A stretch of DNA of 6,685 bases from Neobacillus cucumis (GCF_023715505.1 NZ_JAMBOH010000065.1:1-6685), one strand, 5' to 3'. Counted from the stretch's first letter, positions 1-5,077 are shown. The notes: generated by a model from the letters alone, not told the origin. Numbers and translations: made by a program.

Positions 1-113
1 TAAGGCACCATAGTTTATCGACCTTCCTCTCCCAGCCTTAGGAACATTATCGCCGGATTCAATATATTTTCATTCTTTGTGGTGAAGCGCCGATTTTTGC
101 GCTTCATGGATGG
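1..113. other. Left-edge sequence, no assignable gene; short hairpin
   Basis: No complete gene is visible. A perfect 8-bp inverted repeat (TGAAGCGC at 83-90, GCGCTTCA at 99-106, 8-nt loop) lies just before the first copy of the dispersed repeat. It lacks a U-tract on either side, so it is at best a weak terminator for something ending outside the window. Both strands carry short open frames running off the left edge (minus strand from about 74, containing VPKAGRGRSINYGAL; plus strand 13-81, containing FIDLPLPALGTLSPD). I could not assign either, and at least one must be a shadow. Confidence 0.4.
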
Positions 114-140
114 CTAACGGGTGCTTTACTTAAATAAAAG
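114..140 (+). repeat. Dispersed intergenic repeat A, copy 1
   Basis: This stretch starts CTAACGGGTGCTTTACTTAA and matches the AACGGG-core plus TTA-T-AA layout of the other copies at 1624, 2083, 5272, 5785, 6449 and 6496. It follows the hairpin at 83-106, as other copies follow terminators, and lies 27 nt before the first gene. Confidence 0.6.
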
Positions 141-166
141 TTATGTATAGAAAGAGTTGATTTAAT

Positions 167-649
167 TTGTCTAAACAAGGGTTAAAGGCTGCAATCCAAT
201 ATGGAGAAAAACTACCTGTATTTAAAGGTTTAAAGGAAGCACTGTCTTTTTTCTTTAATTACAAACATGAATTATTGAAACAATTTGAATTAATTAGCCA
301 AGAGTCCGCATTATTCAAAGCGAATTATAAAATTGAAAGTTTGAAAGGTTTGGAAAAATGGTACTTTGAGTTATATGAAAAGAATGAATTTGTTAAATTG
401 GGAATAGATCGAAATGAATTTGAAAAAGCAATGGCAATTTATTTTGGAGAAGTAGTCGTACACAATAATAAAGATGCAAATTGGGAAGTTGAGGAATACC
501 CTTTTGTACCAGGAAAATACACATTTGGAGTAAGTAAAGGCTTAGGCAGTATGTCTTTAGGTAATGGGTTTATTGACCATTTTAAAGAACCAGGTAATAA
601 AAGAAGAAACGCTTTGTTTAGAAGGTACAATCATTACTTTAATGAATGA
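167..649 (+). CDS. Uncharacterised 160-aa protein
   Basis: I do not recognise this gene. It encodes a 160-residue soluble protein with no signal peptide or membrane segment. The start is a TTG at 167, with a weak AAAGAG site at 151-156; no better in-frame start exists before Met88. The N-terminal half (to about residue 75) is helical and lysine-rich. Around residues 92-106 is a segment with Y-F-G-E-V-V-V-H followed by N-W, then a G-K-Y-F-G-V stretch and a basic tail. That hydrophobic strand plus Trp pattern resembles small bacterial proteins of unknown function whose core reads G-E-V...W, but I cannot name a family. The gene stands alone, between repeat copies and ahead of a hairpin at 715-746. 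Its AT-rich codon use fits its neighbours. The coding call is good; the function is unknown. Confidence 0.75.
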   Translation: MSKQGLKAAIQYGEKLPVFKGLKEALSFFFNYKHELLKQFELISQESALFKANYKIESLKGLEKWYFELYEKNEFVKLGIDRNEFEKAMAIYFGEVVVHNNKDANWEVEEYPFVPGKYTFGVSKGLGSMSLGNGFIDHFKEPGNKRRNALFRRYNHYFNE

Positions 650-669
650 AACGATATGCCTTATTTAAG

Positions 670-697
670 TAACGGGTGCTAGAGTTCAAGAGCTGCT
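670..697 (+). repeat. Divergent repeat copy downstream of the first gene (mixed A/B type)
   Basis: It starts TAACGGGTGC like repeat A, then continues AGAGTTCAAGAGCTGCTT, which resembles 5737-5763 (GGTGCAAGAGTTGAGG...CAGCTGC) and 6380-6398 (ATAGTTCAGAGAGCTGCT). It lies 20 nt after a stop codon and before a hairpin, as the others do. This appears to be a second motif type associated with the same intergenic slots. Confidence 0.4.
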
Positions 698-714
698 TAA
701 ATTGCAACTAAGGT

Positions 715-746
715 CTTTTTCCGAAAGGAAAAGGGAAATCTTTTTT
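715..746 (+). terminator. Terminator of the 167-649 gene
   Basis: The stem CTTTTTCC (715-722) pairs with GGAAAAGG (727-734), including one G-U pair, around a GAAA tetraloop. A run of six T follows at 741-746. The U-run is separated from the stem by 6 nt, so strength is uncertain. On the opposite strand, AAGGGA/TCCCTT with a 15-nt loop could help end the convergent DUF6429-like gene. Confidence 0.5.
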
Positions 747-755
747 AGAAATCCC

Positions 756-995
756 TTACTGGTCCTTTATATTATATTTTTTCATCAGATCTATGGCTTG
801 CTCAATTCCCTTATCTGTAAGATATACTGATTTTGAACGCTTGCTGTCACGAATGAAATCATTCTCTGATAATTCATTAAGTGATTCAAAAGGGTAACCT
901 TTCCAGCTTCTTTGAGCTTCACCTAAACCATAATCTTCTTTAAAAGAAGTTAAATACAACAATAATAACGTTAATTCATCAATTTGATCTTTCAT
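756..995 (-). CDS. DUF6429-like small protein
   Basis: A 79-residue protein matching my memory of the DUF6429 family: an N-terminal I-D-E-L-T-L-L-L-L-Y-L-T stretch (residues 5-16), a central R-S-W-K-G-Y-P-F-E-S-L-N-E-L block (29-42), and a C-terminal S-K-S-V-Y-L-T-D-K-G-I-E block (55-66). The order helix, helix, then beta-hairpin-like K-S-V-Y-L-T-D-K-G looks like a winged helix-turn-helix, but no function is established for the family. The length is normal for it. The ATG at 995 is preceded on the minus strand by an AAAGGA site (1007-1012, spacing 11). It converges with the 160-aa gene and diverges from the 111-aa gene. It appears to be a monocistronic unit with no frame damage. Confidence 0.8.
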   Translation of the reverse strand: MKDQIDELTLLLLYLTSFKEDYGLGEAQRSWKGYPFESLNELSENDFIRDSKRSKSVYLTDKGIEQAIDLMKKYNIKDQ

Positions 996-1040
996 TATGA
1001 GTGAAGTCCTTTCCTTTTTATTTATTTTACAATTGATATA

Positions 1041-1069
1041 ATGTTATTATTTTCATATTAAGAAAACAA
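1041..1069 (-). promoter_or_regulatory. Candidate sigma-A promoter for the DUF6429-like gene
   Basis: On the minus strand TTGTTT (1064-1069) is followed by 17 nt and TAACAT (1041-1046). The -35 match is moderate, the -10 is weak and the spacing is ideal. It lies about 45 nt upstream of the ATG in a very AT-rich divergent intergenic region, so a chance match is possible. Confidence 0.3.
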
Positions 1070-1081
1070 GTCGTCGTAAAA

Positions 1082-1111
1082 TTGAACGATAAGTTAATAG
1101 TTAGGTAATAT
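1082..1111 (+). promoter_or_regulatory. Candidate sigma-A promoter for the 111-aa gene
   Basis: TTGAAC (1082-1087) and TAATAT (1106-1111) are separated by 18 nt. Each matches four of six sigma-A consensus positions. It sits about 50 nt before the TTG start, and the ribosome site falls between, so the geometry is good. Confidence 0.35.
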
Positions 1112-1162
1112 TTCTTTAACGTTATCAAAGGAACAGTTTTAAAGTAGGAAGAGGTCTGGTTA

Positions 1163-1498
1163 TTGAAAAATCATATTAAAGTAAATGGAAAGCTGCTTCA
1201 ATCAAACAAACATTTTTCACAATTGAAAAATAAACAAAAGGAATGGATTGCAGTAGAACTTTATAAGCTCTACCATAATAAGATGAAAGAAAGACAAACA
1301 ACAAGTAAACTCCTTCCTGAACATTGTGATATAGTTATTTCTTCCCTATATAAACTGATTCAAAATAGAGAGATATGGATTTCTTATGGAGAAGTAGAAA
1401 AGTACGCATTTAGTAAGATCACAAAAATAGTAAAATCCTTTAAGTATCAATCCCCTGAGTTGTGCAAGGAAATCGAGGTTGATTACCTAAAGAAATAG
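1163..1498 (+). CDS. Uncharacterised 111-aa basic protein
   Basis: A 111-residue, lysine-rich soluble protein with no membrane segment. It starts at TTG 1163, chosen because AGGAAGAGG (1146-1154) sits 8 nt upstream. Visible features are an N-terminal I-K-V-N-G-K-L-L-Q-S-N-K-H-F-S block (residues 5-19), a helical K-N-K-Q-K-E-W-I segment (22-29), and a C-terminal R-E-I-W-I-S-Y-G-E-V-E-K-Y block (69-81). The pattern resembles conserved hypothetical proteins I have seen in Bacillus genomes with I-K-V-N-G-K near the start and W-I-P-Y-G-E-V-K-K-Y near the end, but none has a known role. It has its own candidate promoter and a clean terminator, so it looks like a functional single-gene unit. Confidence 0.75.
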   Translation: MKNHIKVNGKLLQSNKHFSQLKNKQKEWIAVELYKLYHNKMKERQTTSKLLPEHCDIVISSLYKLIQNREIWISYGEVEKYAFSKITKIVKSFKYQSPELCKEIEVDYLKK

Positions 1499-1522
1499 AA
1501 TGAATTTTTATCTGTGCTGAAG

Positions 1523-1546
1523 GGTAGCTATCTAGCTGCCATTTTT
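1523..1546 (+). terminator. Terminator of the 111-aa gene
   Basis: GGTAGCTA (1523-1530) pairs with TAGCTGCC (1533-1540). The innermost pair probably opens to give a 4-nt loop. The tail ATTTTTGTTT follows directly. It lies 25 nt after the stop codon. Confidence 0.8.
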
Positions 1547-1623
1547 GTTTACTATATGTTTTTTTTGCCGTCTTCTCCCTCGCAACCGAACCCGTTAACT
1601 GTGGCGGTCTTTTTTCTTATTCC

Positions 1624-1650
1624 ACTAACGGGCAGTTTAGTTGAAGAAAG
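1624..1650 (+). repeat. Dispersed intergenic repeat A, copy 2 (closest to consensus)
   Basis: ACTAACGGGCAGTTTAGTTG followed by AAGAAAG. It comes after a U-rich stretch (GGCGGTCTTTTTTCTTATT, 1603-1621). A partial inverted copy, CCCGTTAACT, lies at 1591-1600. It ends 50 nt before the next gene. Confidence 0.65.
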
Positions 1651-1699
1651 AATCATAAAATAATGAGAGTTATTATGTTGATTTGGGGGGAGAAATCAA

Positions 1700-2011
1700 A
1701 TGGGGTTAGATATATACTACTATGATAAAAACAATGAAGAACATTTTCTTGCAGAAATAAGTGAAGGGTTACATAATCAAATATTTTATGGAAATATACA
1801 TCCAGGAAAATGGGGTATTCTCAGTAAAATCAAAGAATATTATGGTGCTGATTCTGTTGTTACCTTGAATAGACTTCAAATTGAAGAATTTATAAAAAAA
1901 CTTTTATCCATTCAGGAGTTTGTAGCAGATAAATATAAAAATGAAATTGATGAGATAGTATTGTTATTACGCAATGAAGAATTTCATAGTGTTGAAATTG
2001 CAGGTGATTAG
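1700..2011 (+). CDS. Uncharacterised 103-aa protein, MGLDIYYYD start
   Basis: A 103-residue acidic soluble protein. The ATG at 1700 is preceded by a strong GGGGGGAG site (1685-1692) with 7-nt spacing. The opening M-G-L-D-I-Y is a recurrent start in several unrelated small bacterial and phage hypothetical families, so it does not identify this one. Residues 24-50 contain H-N-Q-I-F-Y-G and a G-K-W-G-I-L-S-K-I-K-E-Y-Y block. The C-terminal half is a predicted long helix (about 58-95) with regular Leu/Ile spacing. No catalytic motif, signal peptide or membrane helix is visible. It is followed by a clean terminator and a repeat A copy, and its composition does not differ from its neighbours. It is a real gene by its ribosome site and structure; the function is unknown. 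Confidence 0.75.
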   Translation: MGLDIYYYDKNNEEHFLAEISEGLHNQIFYGNIHPGKWGILSKIKEYYGADSVVTLNRLQIEEFIKKLLSIQEFVADKYKNEIDEIVLLLRNEEFHSVEIAGD

Positions 2012-2045
2012 AAAATGATAATGACAATTCATCAACTAAAAGGGA

Positions 2046-2075
2046 CGTTTCTACAATAAGTGGAGACGCATTTTT
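2046..2075 (+). terminator. Terminator of the 103-aa gene
   Basis: CGTTTCTAC (2046-2054) pairs fully with GTGGAGACG (2060-2068), counting G-U pairs, around an AATAA loop. CATTTTTCTT follows. It lies 35 nt after the stop codon. Confidence 0.75.
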
Positions 2076-2082
2076 CTTATTG

Positions 2083-2110
2083 AAGTAACTGGCAGGTTAG
2101 CTTAATAAAG
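2083..2110 (+). repeat. Dispersed intergenic repeat A, copy 3
   Basis: AAGTAACTGGCAGGTTAGCT followed by TAATAAAG. It sits between the terminator of the 103-aa gene and the minus-strand cotA terminator, so it is in a convergent junction and does not mark a promoter here. Confidence 0.6.
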
Positions 2111-2111
2111 T

Positions 2112-2142
2112 AAAAAAACATTGGGTGTTAAATCCCAATGTT
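2112..2142 (-). terminator. Terminator of cotA
   Basis: A perfect 9-bp inverted repeat, AACATTGGG (2117-2125) and CCCAATGTT (2134-2142), with an 8-nt loop. Read on the minus strand it ends in seven T (complement of A2112-2118). It lies about 100 nt beyond the cotA stop. Confidence 0.85.
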
Positions 2143-2239
2143 CTTTGTAGATTAATTTTGTACTTCCGGAAAATCTAAGGGATTATTTTAAATTATATAA
2201 AGGTGTTTAAGCTATTAAATTTTGACAGAACACAGTCTA

Positions 2240-3793
2240 TTATCGGATAACTATAAACGGTCTCATCATCTCATAATCCTCGTGCTCCAAGATATGACAG
2301 TGCCATACATACAATCCGGTAAAAGGACCAAACTTCATGATAATTCTAGCAATCTGGTTAGGATTAACTCGAACGGTATCCTTCCATCCTCGTTCGTATG
2401 GTTCCGGAGGAATCGCCGGACCCGTAAAATGGATCATTTTCTCCTTGTTAAACTTTTCTACATCGAAATTTCTCCTATCTAAGATTTGAAAATCAATTAA
2501 GTGAAGATGAATAGGGTGTGTATCCGTAGTTAAGTTAATGAGATACCATATTTCAGTTGATCCTAATTTTGGATTTTCAGTGATGGGGGCATCCCACTGT
2601 TTATTATCCAATAACATAAATTCACGACCGTACTTATCCATATTATCATTTAATGTTAGGTATCGTATTTTGGAAGCTGACTGTTCATTTATTTTGGGAA
2701 CAGACATTATATAAGCCGGAATAGCACTCGTATCCACACTAGACAATGGAAGAGTTACTCTAAACTGCATCACTGTGCCCGTATTTTCATCAACTGGATC
2801 TCCGGTTGGAAATGGAGCAGGCGCATCGTTTGTCATGATAATATTCTTACCCTCAAGATTGGTAAAATCAATAATCACCTCTGCTCGTTCTGCAGGTGCT
2901 AACATAATTTCTTTTACACCTATCGGGTGCTGTATAAATCCTCCATCCGTTGCAATTTGATACATAAGTTGTCCTGAGCCAAGTTTAATTCTAAAGAAAC
3001 GGGTGTTGGATGCGTTTAGCAACCTAAATCGATATTTACGTGGTTCCACTTCTAAATAGGGATGTACTTTGCCATTCACTAATATCGTTTTTCCCACGAA
3101 TTCAGGAATGATCGACGTTTCTAATTCCGGGATTGGTTTATCTTGCTGCTTTGGGTAATAAAGGGATCCATCTTTATTAAATGTCTTGTCTTGTATCATT
3201 ATAGGGATTTCGTATTTCCCACTTGGTAAATTCAATAAGCGTTCCCGTTGATCTCTGATTAAATAGAATCCCGCCAATCCAGCATAAACATTAAGCCTAG
3301 TAATACCTAAGGCATGGTCATGATACCAAAGTGTGGAATCATGACCGCAATTATCATATCGATAGATTTGCTTCCTAAAATTTCGACCGACTTGTTTGAA
3401 TCCTTTTGTAAACCAAGCCTCTGGATAGCCATCGCTTTCCCATTCAACACAAGCTCCGTGTACATGTACTACCGTCCGTACTTCCGGTACGTCCATATGG
3501 GCACCATGCACAGTATGATCTACAGGAAACAGGTGCTTATCAGGAAGATTGTTGATCCATTTGATAAATACGATTTTACCTTTTTCTACTTCTATGGTAG
3601 GACCTGGATAGCTGCCTTCATAGCCCCATACCGTTGTATCATTTAACTCACTATGGAGAGATTGTTTAAATTCCGTCATATTCACTTCATAATACGTATA
3701 TAACTGATCTTTCCATTGAGGTTTTAAAACAGGTGGGATTGGAAGTTCGTCTACAAATTTAGTGAGAATTATTTTTGGCGGATTTGCTTCCAT
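2240..3793 (-). CDS. cotA: CotA-type spore-coat laccase (multicopper oxidase)
   Basis: A 517-residue three-domain multicopper oxidase of the CotA family. In B. subtilis the enzyme is in the outer spore coat and oxidises phenols and bilirubin while reducing O2 to water. All copper motifs are intact: H110-x-H112, H158-x-H160, H426-P-I-H429-L-H431 and H498-C499-H500...H504...M509. T1 copper is bound by H426, C499, H504 and M509. Homology to B. subtilis CotA starts at KFVDELPIP (residue 12) and runs to the end. There is no signal peptide, as expected for a coat protein. The cysteines forming the B. subtilis disulfide are absent; Cys115 and Cys149 are new. The ATG at 3793 lacks a recognisable Shine-Dalgarno, and the frame continues upstream to a UAA at 3854-3856 through cysteine-rich codons, so the natural start is uncertain. 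The terminator at 2112-2142 ends the unit. Confidence 0.93.
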   Translation of the reverse strand: MEANPPKIILTKFVDELPIPPVLKPQWKDQLYTYYEVNMTEFKQSLHSELNDTTVWGYEGSYPGPTIEVEKGKIVFIKWINNLPDKHLFPVDHTVHGAHMDVPEVRTVVHVHGACVEWESDGYPEAWFTKGFKQVGRNFRKQIYRYDNCGHDSTLWYHDHALGITRLNVYAGLAGFYLIRDQRERLLNLPSGKYEIPIMIQDKTFNKDGSLYYPKQQDKPIPELETSIIPEFVGKTILVNGKVHPYLEVEPRKYRFRLLNASNTRFFRIKLGSGQLMYQIATDGGFIQHPIGVKEIMLAPAERAEVIIDFTNLEGKNIIMTNDAPAPFPTGDPVDENTGTVMQFRVTLPLSSVDTSAIPAYIMSVPKINEQSASKIRYLTLNDNMDKYGREFMLLDNKQWDAPITENPKLGSTEIWYLINLTTDTHPIHLHLIDFQILDRRNFDVEKFNKEKMIHFTGPAIPPEPYERGWKDTVRVNPNQIARIIMKFGPFTGLYVWHCHILEHEDYEMMRPFIVIR

Positions 3794-4035
3794 ACTGCCA
3801 CATTGGTTATTAGGTGTGCATTTACATTGATCACCACATTTACAATTTGGATTTTAGCAGTACGGGTTGGTACATTGTTTGGATAAGTTGTGCAAGTTAT
3901 GTGAAATGCCATCATTAATATTCATTAAGATTCCCCCATTTTCTGAATTTTCGAATCCCGTCATACCCAACCTTTGCCCTTCCAATTGTAGAAAATCTAT
4001 AATGCTTTTGCATTTCCATCAGAAACAACATTCAT
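3794..4035 (-). pseudogene. Disrupted Cys-rich (metallothionein-like) frame, in phase with cotA
   Basis: On the minus strand an ATG at 4035 follows a strong AAGGAG (4045-4050, spacing 9) and opens MNVVSDGNAKA before a stop at 3997-3999. A one-base shift near 4000-4002 restores a frame reading IDFLQLEGQRLGMTGFENSE through residues of the MNINDG type. It also contains a second ATG at 3925 behind GGGGGAA. That frame continues to CTNPYC, a UAA at 3854-3856, then NPNCKCGDQCKCTPNNQCGS, and runs with no further stop into cotA Met1 (44 codons from 3925). Seven cysteines in CxxxxC and CxC spacing flank the UAA, which shows the frame once read through; CAA (Gln) to TAA is the simplest lesion. The restored product is about 81 residues. 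It may be a separate metal-binding coat protein or an N-terminal extension of CotA. I do not recognise the family. A sequencing error or two real mutations would both explain it. Confidence 0.55.
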
Positions 4036-4044
4036 ACTATAATA

Positions 4045-4050
4045 CTCCTT
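4045..4050 (-). promoter_or_regulatory. Ribosome binding site of the disrupted Cys-rich frame
   Basis: AAGGAG on the minus strand, 9 nt before the ATG at 4035. It is the strongest Shine-Dalgarno upstream of cotA, and it supports 4035 as the original start of this transcription unit. Confidence 0.6.
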
Positions 4051-4072
4051 GTTTTCTTGAACTATTATTAAG

Positions 4073-4098
4073 TAATGCATGTTGGGCTTAGGAGGTAT
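4073..4098 (-). promoter_or_regulatory. Candidate sporulation (sigma-E/K-type) promoter for the Cys-rich frame and cotA
   Basis: On the minus strand CATGCATTA (4073-4081) differs by one base from the sigma-E -10 consensus CATACAnT. ATA (4096-4098) lies 14 nt upstream, the sigma-E -35 position. The predicted transcript would start about 15-20 nt before the AAGGAG at 4045-4050. A mother-cell sigma factor would fit cotA, which in B. subtilis depends on sigma-K. The match is by eye only. Confidence 0.35.
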
Positions 4099-4358
4099 CA
4101 AAAAAGAGTTCACTGTGAAAAAATTTTAGTATTGCATATCTCCAAAACAATCGAAGGTCGGTGACCATTTTTTCCAAGTTATATTAAGACCAAATGAAAA
4201 AAGGTCAACCAGTTAAAGAGGGGGACTGCCAGCGCTAATCTCTTTTCTAGTTGTTTAACAAAGTAGGTTGTTTGAAATAGGCACATATTCGTTGCCCAAC
4301 TCATAAGAATACGATAAAAGATTTTTCCTGAACTATCCCATAAATGAGGTGCATTTTG
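4099..4358. other. Divergent cotA/oxd intergenic region
   Basis: No convincing gene lies between the cotA unit and the oxalate decarboxylase remnant. It holds a near-perfect dyad TTCAC-t-GTGAA (4109-4119) beside A/T runs, and a short GGTC-ggt-GACC hairpin followed by ATTTTTT (4156-4173). A minus-strand frame ending at 4179 is open but overlaps the oxd gene antisense and is rejected as coding. The promoter of the oxd gene should lie here but I could not place it. Confidence 0.4.
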
Positions 4359-4631
4359 ATGGACAACCGAACAATTAATCAAGTGAACGGAAAAGTGCCA
4401 CAACCTATCCGTAGTGATGGAGCTGGCACGATAGACTCCGGACCTCGGAATATCATGAGGGATCTTCAAAATCCGAATATGCTTGTCCCACCTATAACAG
4501 ATGCAGGTTTGCTACCTAACTTGAAATTCTCATACTCAGACACTTCTATGAAATTAAATCACGGTGGGTGGTCCAGGGAGATCACTTCCAGGGAACTACC
4601 TATTACGTCCAAGAAGCCGTTCATCGACTAG
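4359..4631 (+). pseudogene. oxdD: Truncated oxalate decarboxylase (OxdD/OxdC family), N-terminus only
   Basis: Oxalate decarboxylase is a Mn-dependent bicupin that converts oxalate to formate and CO2; B. subtilis OxdD is spore-associated. The start is ATG 4359, with GAGGTG (4346-4351) 7 nt upstream. From residue 18 the product follows the family start: [70 protein letters not shown] and GPRNI favour OxdD over OxdC. Homology stops at about residue 83 (near 4607), followed by seven unrelated codons (SKKPFID) and a stop. A complete enzyme has about 390 residues, so both metal-binding cupin domains are lost and the product cannot be active. The sequence after the junction is unrelated and leads into group II intron debris. 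The remaining start is well preserved, so the truncation may be recent. Confidence 0.88.
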
Positions 4632-4708
4632 TCCATCTCAAGGATAGTGAAAAGATAAAGAAACTACTCAATGTCTTAAAACTAACCAAAAAGCTAAGAG
4701 AAAACTAA
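4608..4708 (+). other. Possible C-terminal gene fragment at the oxd junction
   Basis: In the +2 frame after the oxd break, codons read [19 protein letters not shown] then LLNVLKLTKKLREN and a TAA at 4706-4708. This basic, helical pattern has heptad-like Leu/Ile spacing and looks like the end of a real protein, not random frame. I cannot name a family. It may be the foreign side of the deletion or recombination that truncated the oxd gene. Confidence 0.3.
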
Positions 4709-4789
4709 ACAAATTTCGATTACAATGTAAAAATGAAGTCATATGATTTCGGAAGAAGGCAACATCAATCTAAATAAGTACATTAAATT

Positions 4790-4889
4790 GAATGAATTGG
4801 ATTAGTTGGAACGCCGTATGCGGTGAAAGTCGCACGTACGGTGTGAACAGGGGGGAAAGGCGGTGATAACTTCAAAGCCTTACCTATCT
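4790..4889 (+). mobile_element. 3' remnant of a group II intron (domains V and VI)
   Basis: Positions 4811-4844 form a 34-nt domain V: ACGCCGTATG pairs with CGTACGGTGT, and TGCG/CGCA closes the upper stem around GTGAAAGT. It carries the catalytic CGC triad (4812-4814) and the two-base CG bulge. A GGGGGG linker and domain VI follow: AAGGC (4857-4861) pairs with GCCTT (4877-4881), with an unpaired A at 4882 as branch-point candidate and the typical end TTACCTAT. The type resembles bacterial class B introns. Domains I-IV and the reverse transcriptase are missing: upstream sequence leads straight back to the oxd truncation. It cannot splice alone. Boundaries are approximate; the left limit is arbitrary beyond domain V. 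Confidence 0.85.
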
Positions 4890-4920
4890 GTATTAAGTAC
4901 ATTTCTTCACAAAGTTATAG

Positions 4921-4959
4921 AAAAGCCGATCTTCTTATTTAGCAAAATCGGCTTTTTTT
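4921..4959 (+). terminator. Strong rho-independent terminator
   Basis: AAAAGCCGAT (4921-4930) pairs perfectly with ATCGGCTTTT (4947-4956), followed by further T to 4959. It lies about 30 nt after the intron 3' end. It may be the original terminator of the oxd transcription unit, kept after the internal material was lost; that origin is inference. Confidence 0.85.
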
Positions 4960-5077
4960 ATTATTAATTTTTAATGGAGTAGATGGAATTAAGCCACAAT
5001 TACTAACCGTGCTAATGTATATGGTTGGAATTGGGATATATTTTGTTAGTGTATGTAGAGAAGGGGTGTGTAGATGA
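4943..5077 (+). pseudogene. C-terminal remnant of a small membrane protein
   Basis: An open frame from after a TAG at 4940 to a TGA at 5075-5077 contains GVDGIKPQLLTVLMYMVGIG then IYFVSVCREGVCR. It shows one hydrophobic helix with a basic end. The TGA overlaps the next gene's ATG in the classic ATGA arrangement (5074-5077), a sign of a former two-gene operon with translational coupling. No ATG or GTG with a ribosome site precedes the conserved-looking part, and its left end runs into the terminator, so the N-terminus appears lost. A chance open frame is possible. Confidence 0.35.

Noticed and set aside
2222..2482. Plus-strand 86-codon open frame
   Set aside because: It overlaps the conserved C-terminal copper-binding end of cotA antisense and has no start signal.
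3314..3646. Plus-strand 110-codon open frame inside cotA
   Set aside because: It is the antisense shadow of a gene with full family homology and intact copper ligands.
3854..3856. In-frame stop read as selenocysteine or pyrrolysine
   Set aside because: The codon is UAA; those residues are inserted at UGA and UAG, respectively.
3867..4091. Plus-strand open frame of 74 codons opposite the Cys-rich region
   Set aside because: It has no ribosome site, and the minus strand has the better case (AAGGAG plus ATG, Cys-rich reading in phase with cotA).
4179..4469. Minus-strand 96-codon open frame with a hydrophobic C-terminus
   Set aside because: Its first half is antisense to the clearly homologous oxalate decarboxylase start, and it has no ribosome site; the remaining 55 codons match nothing I know.
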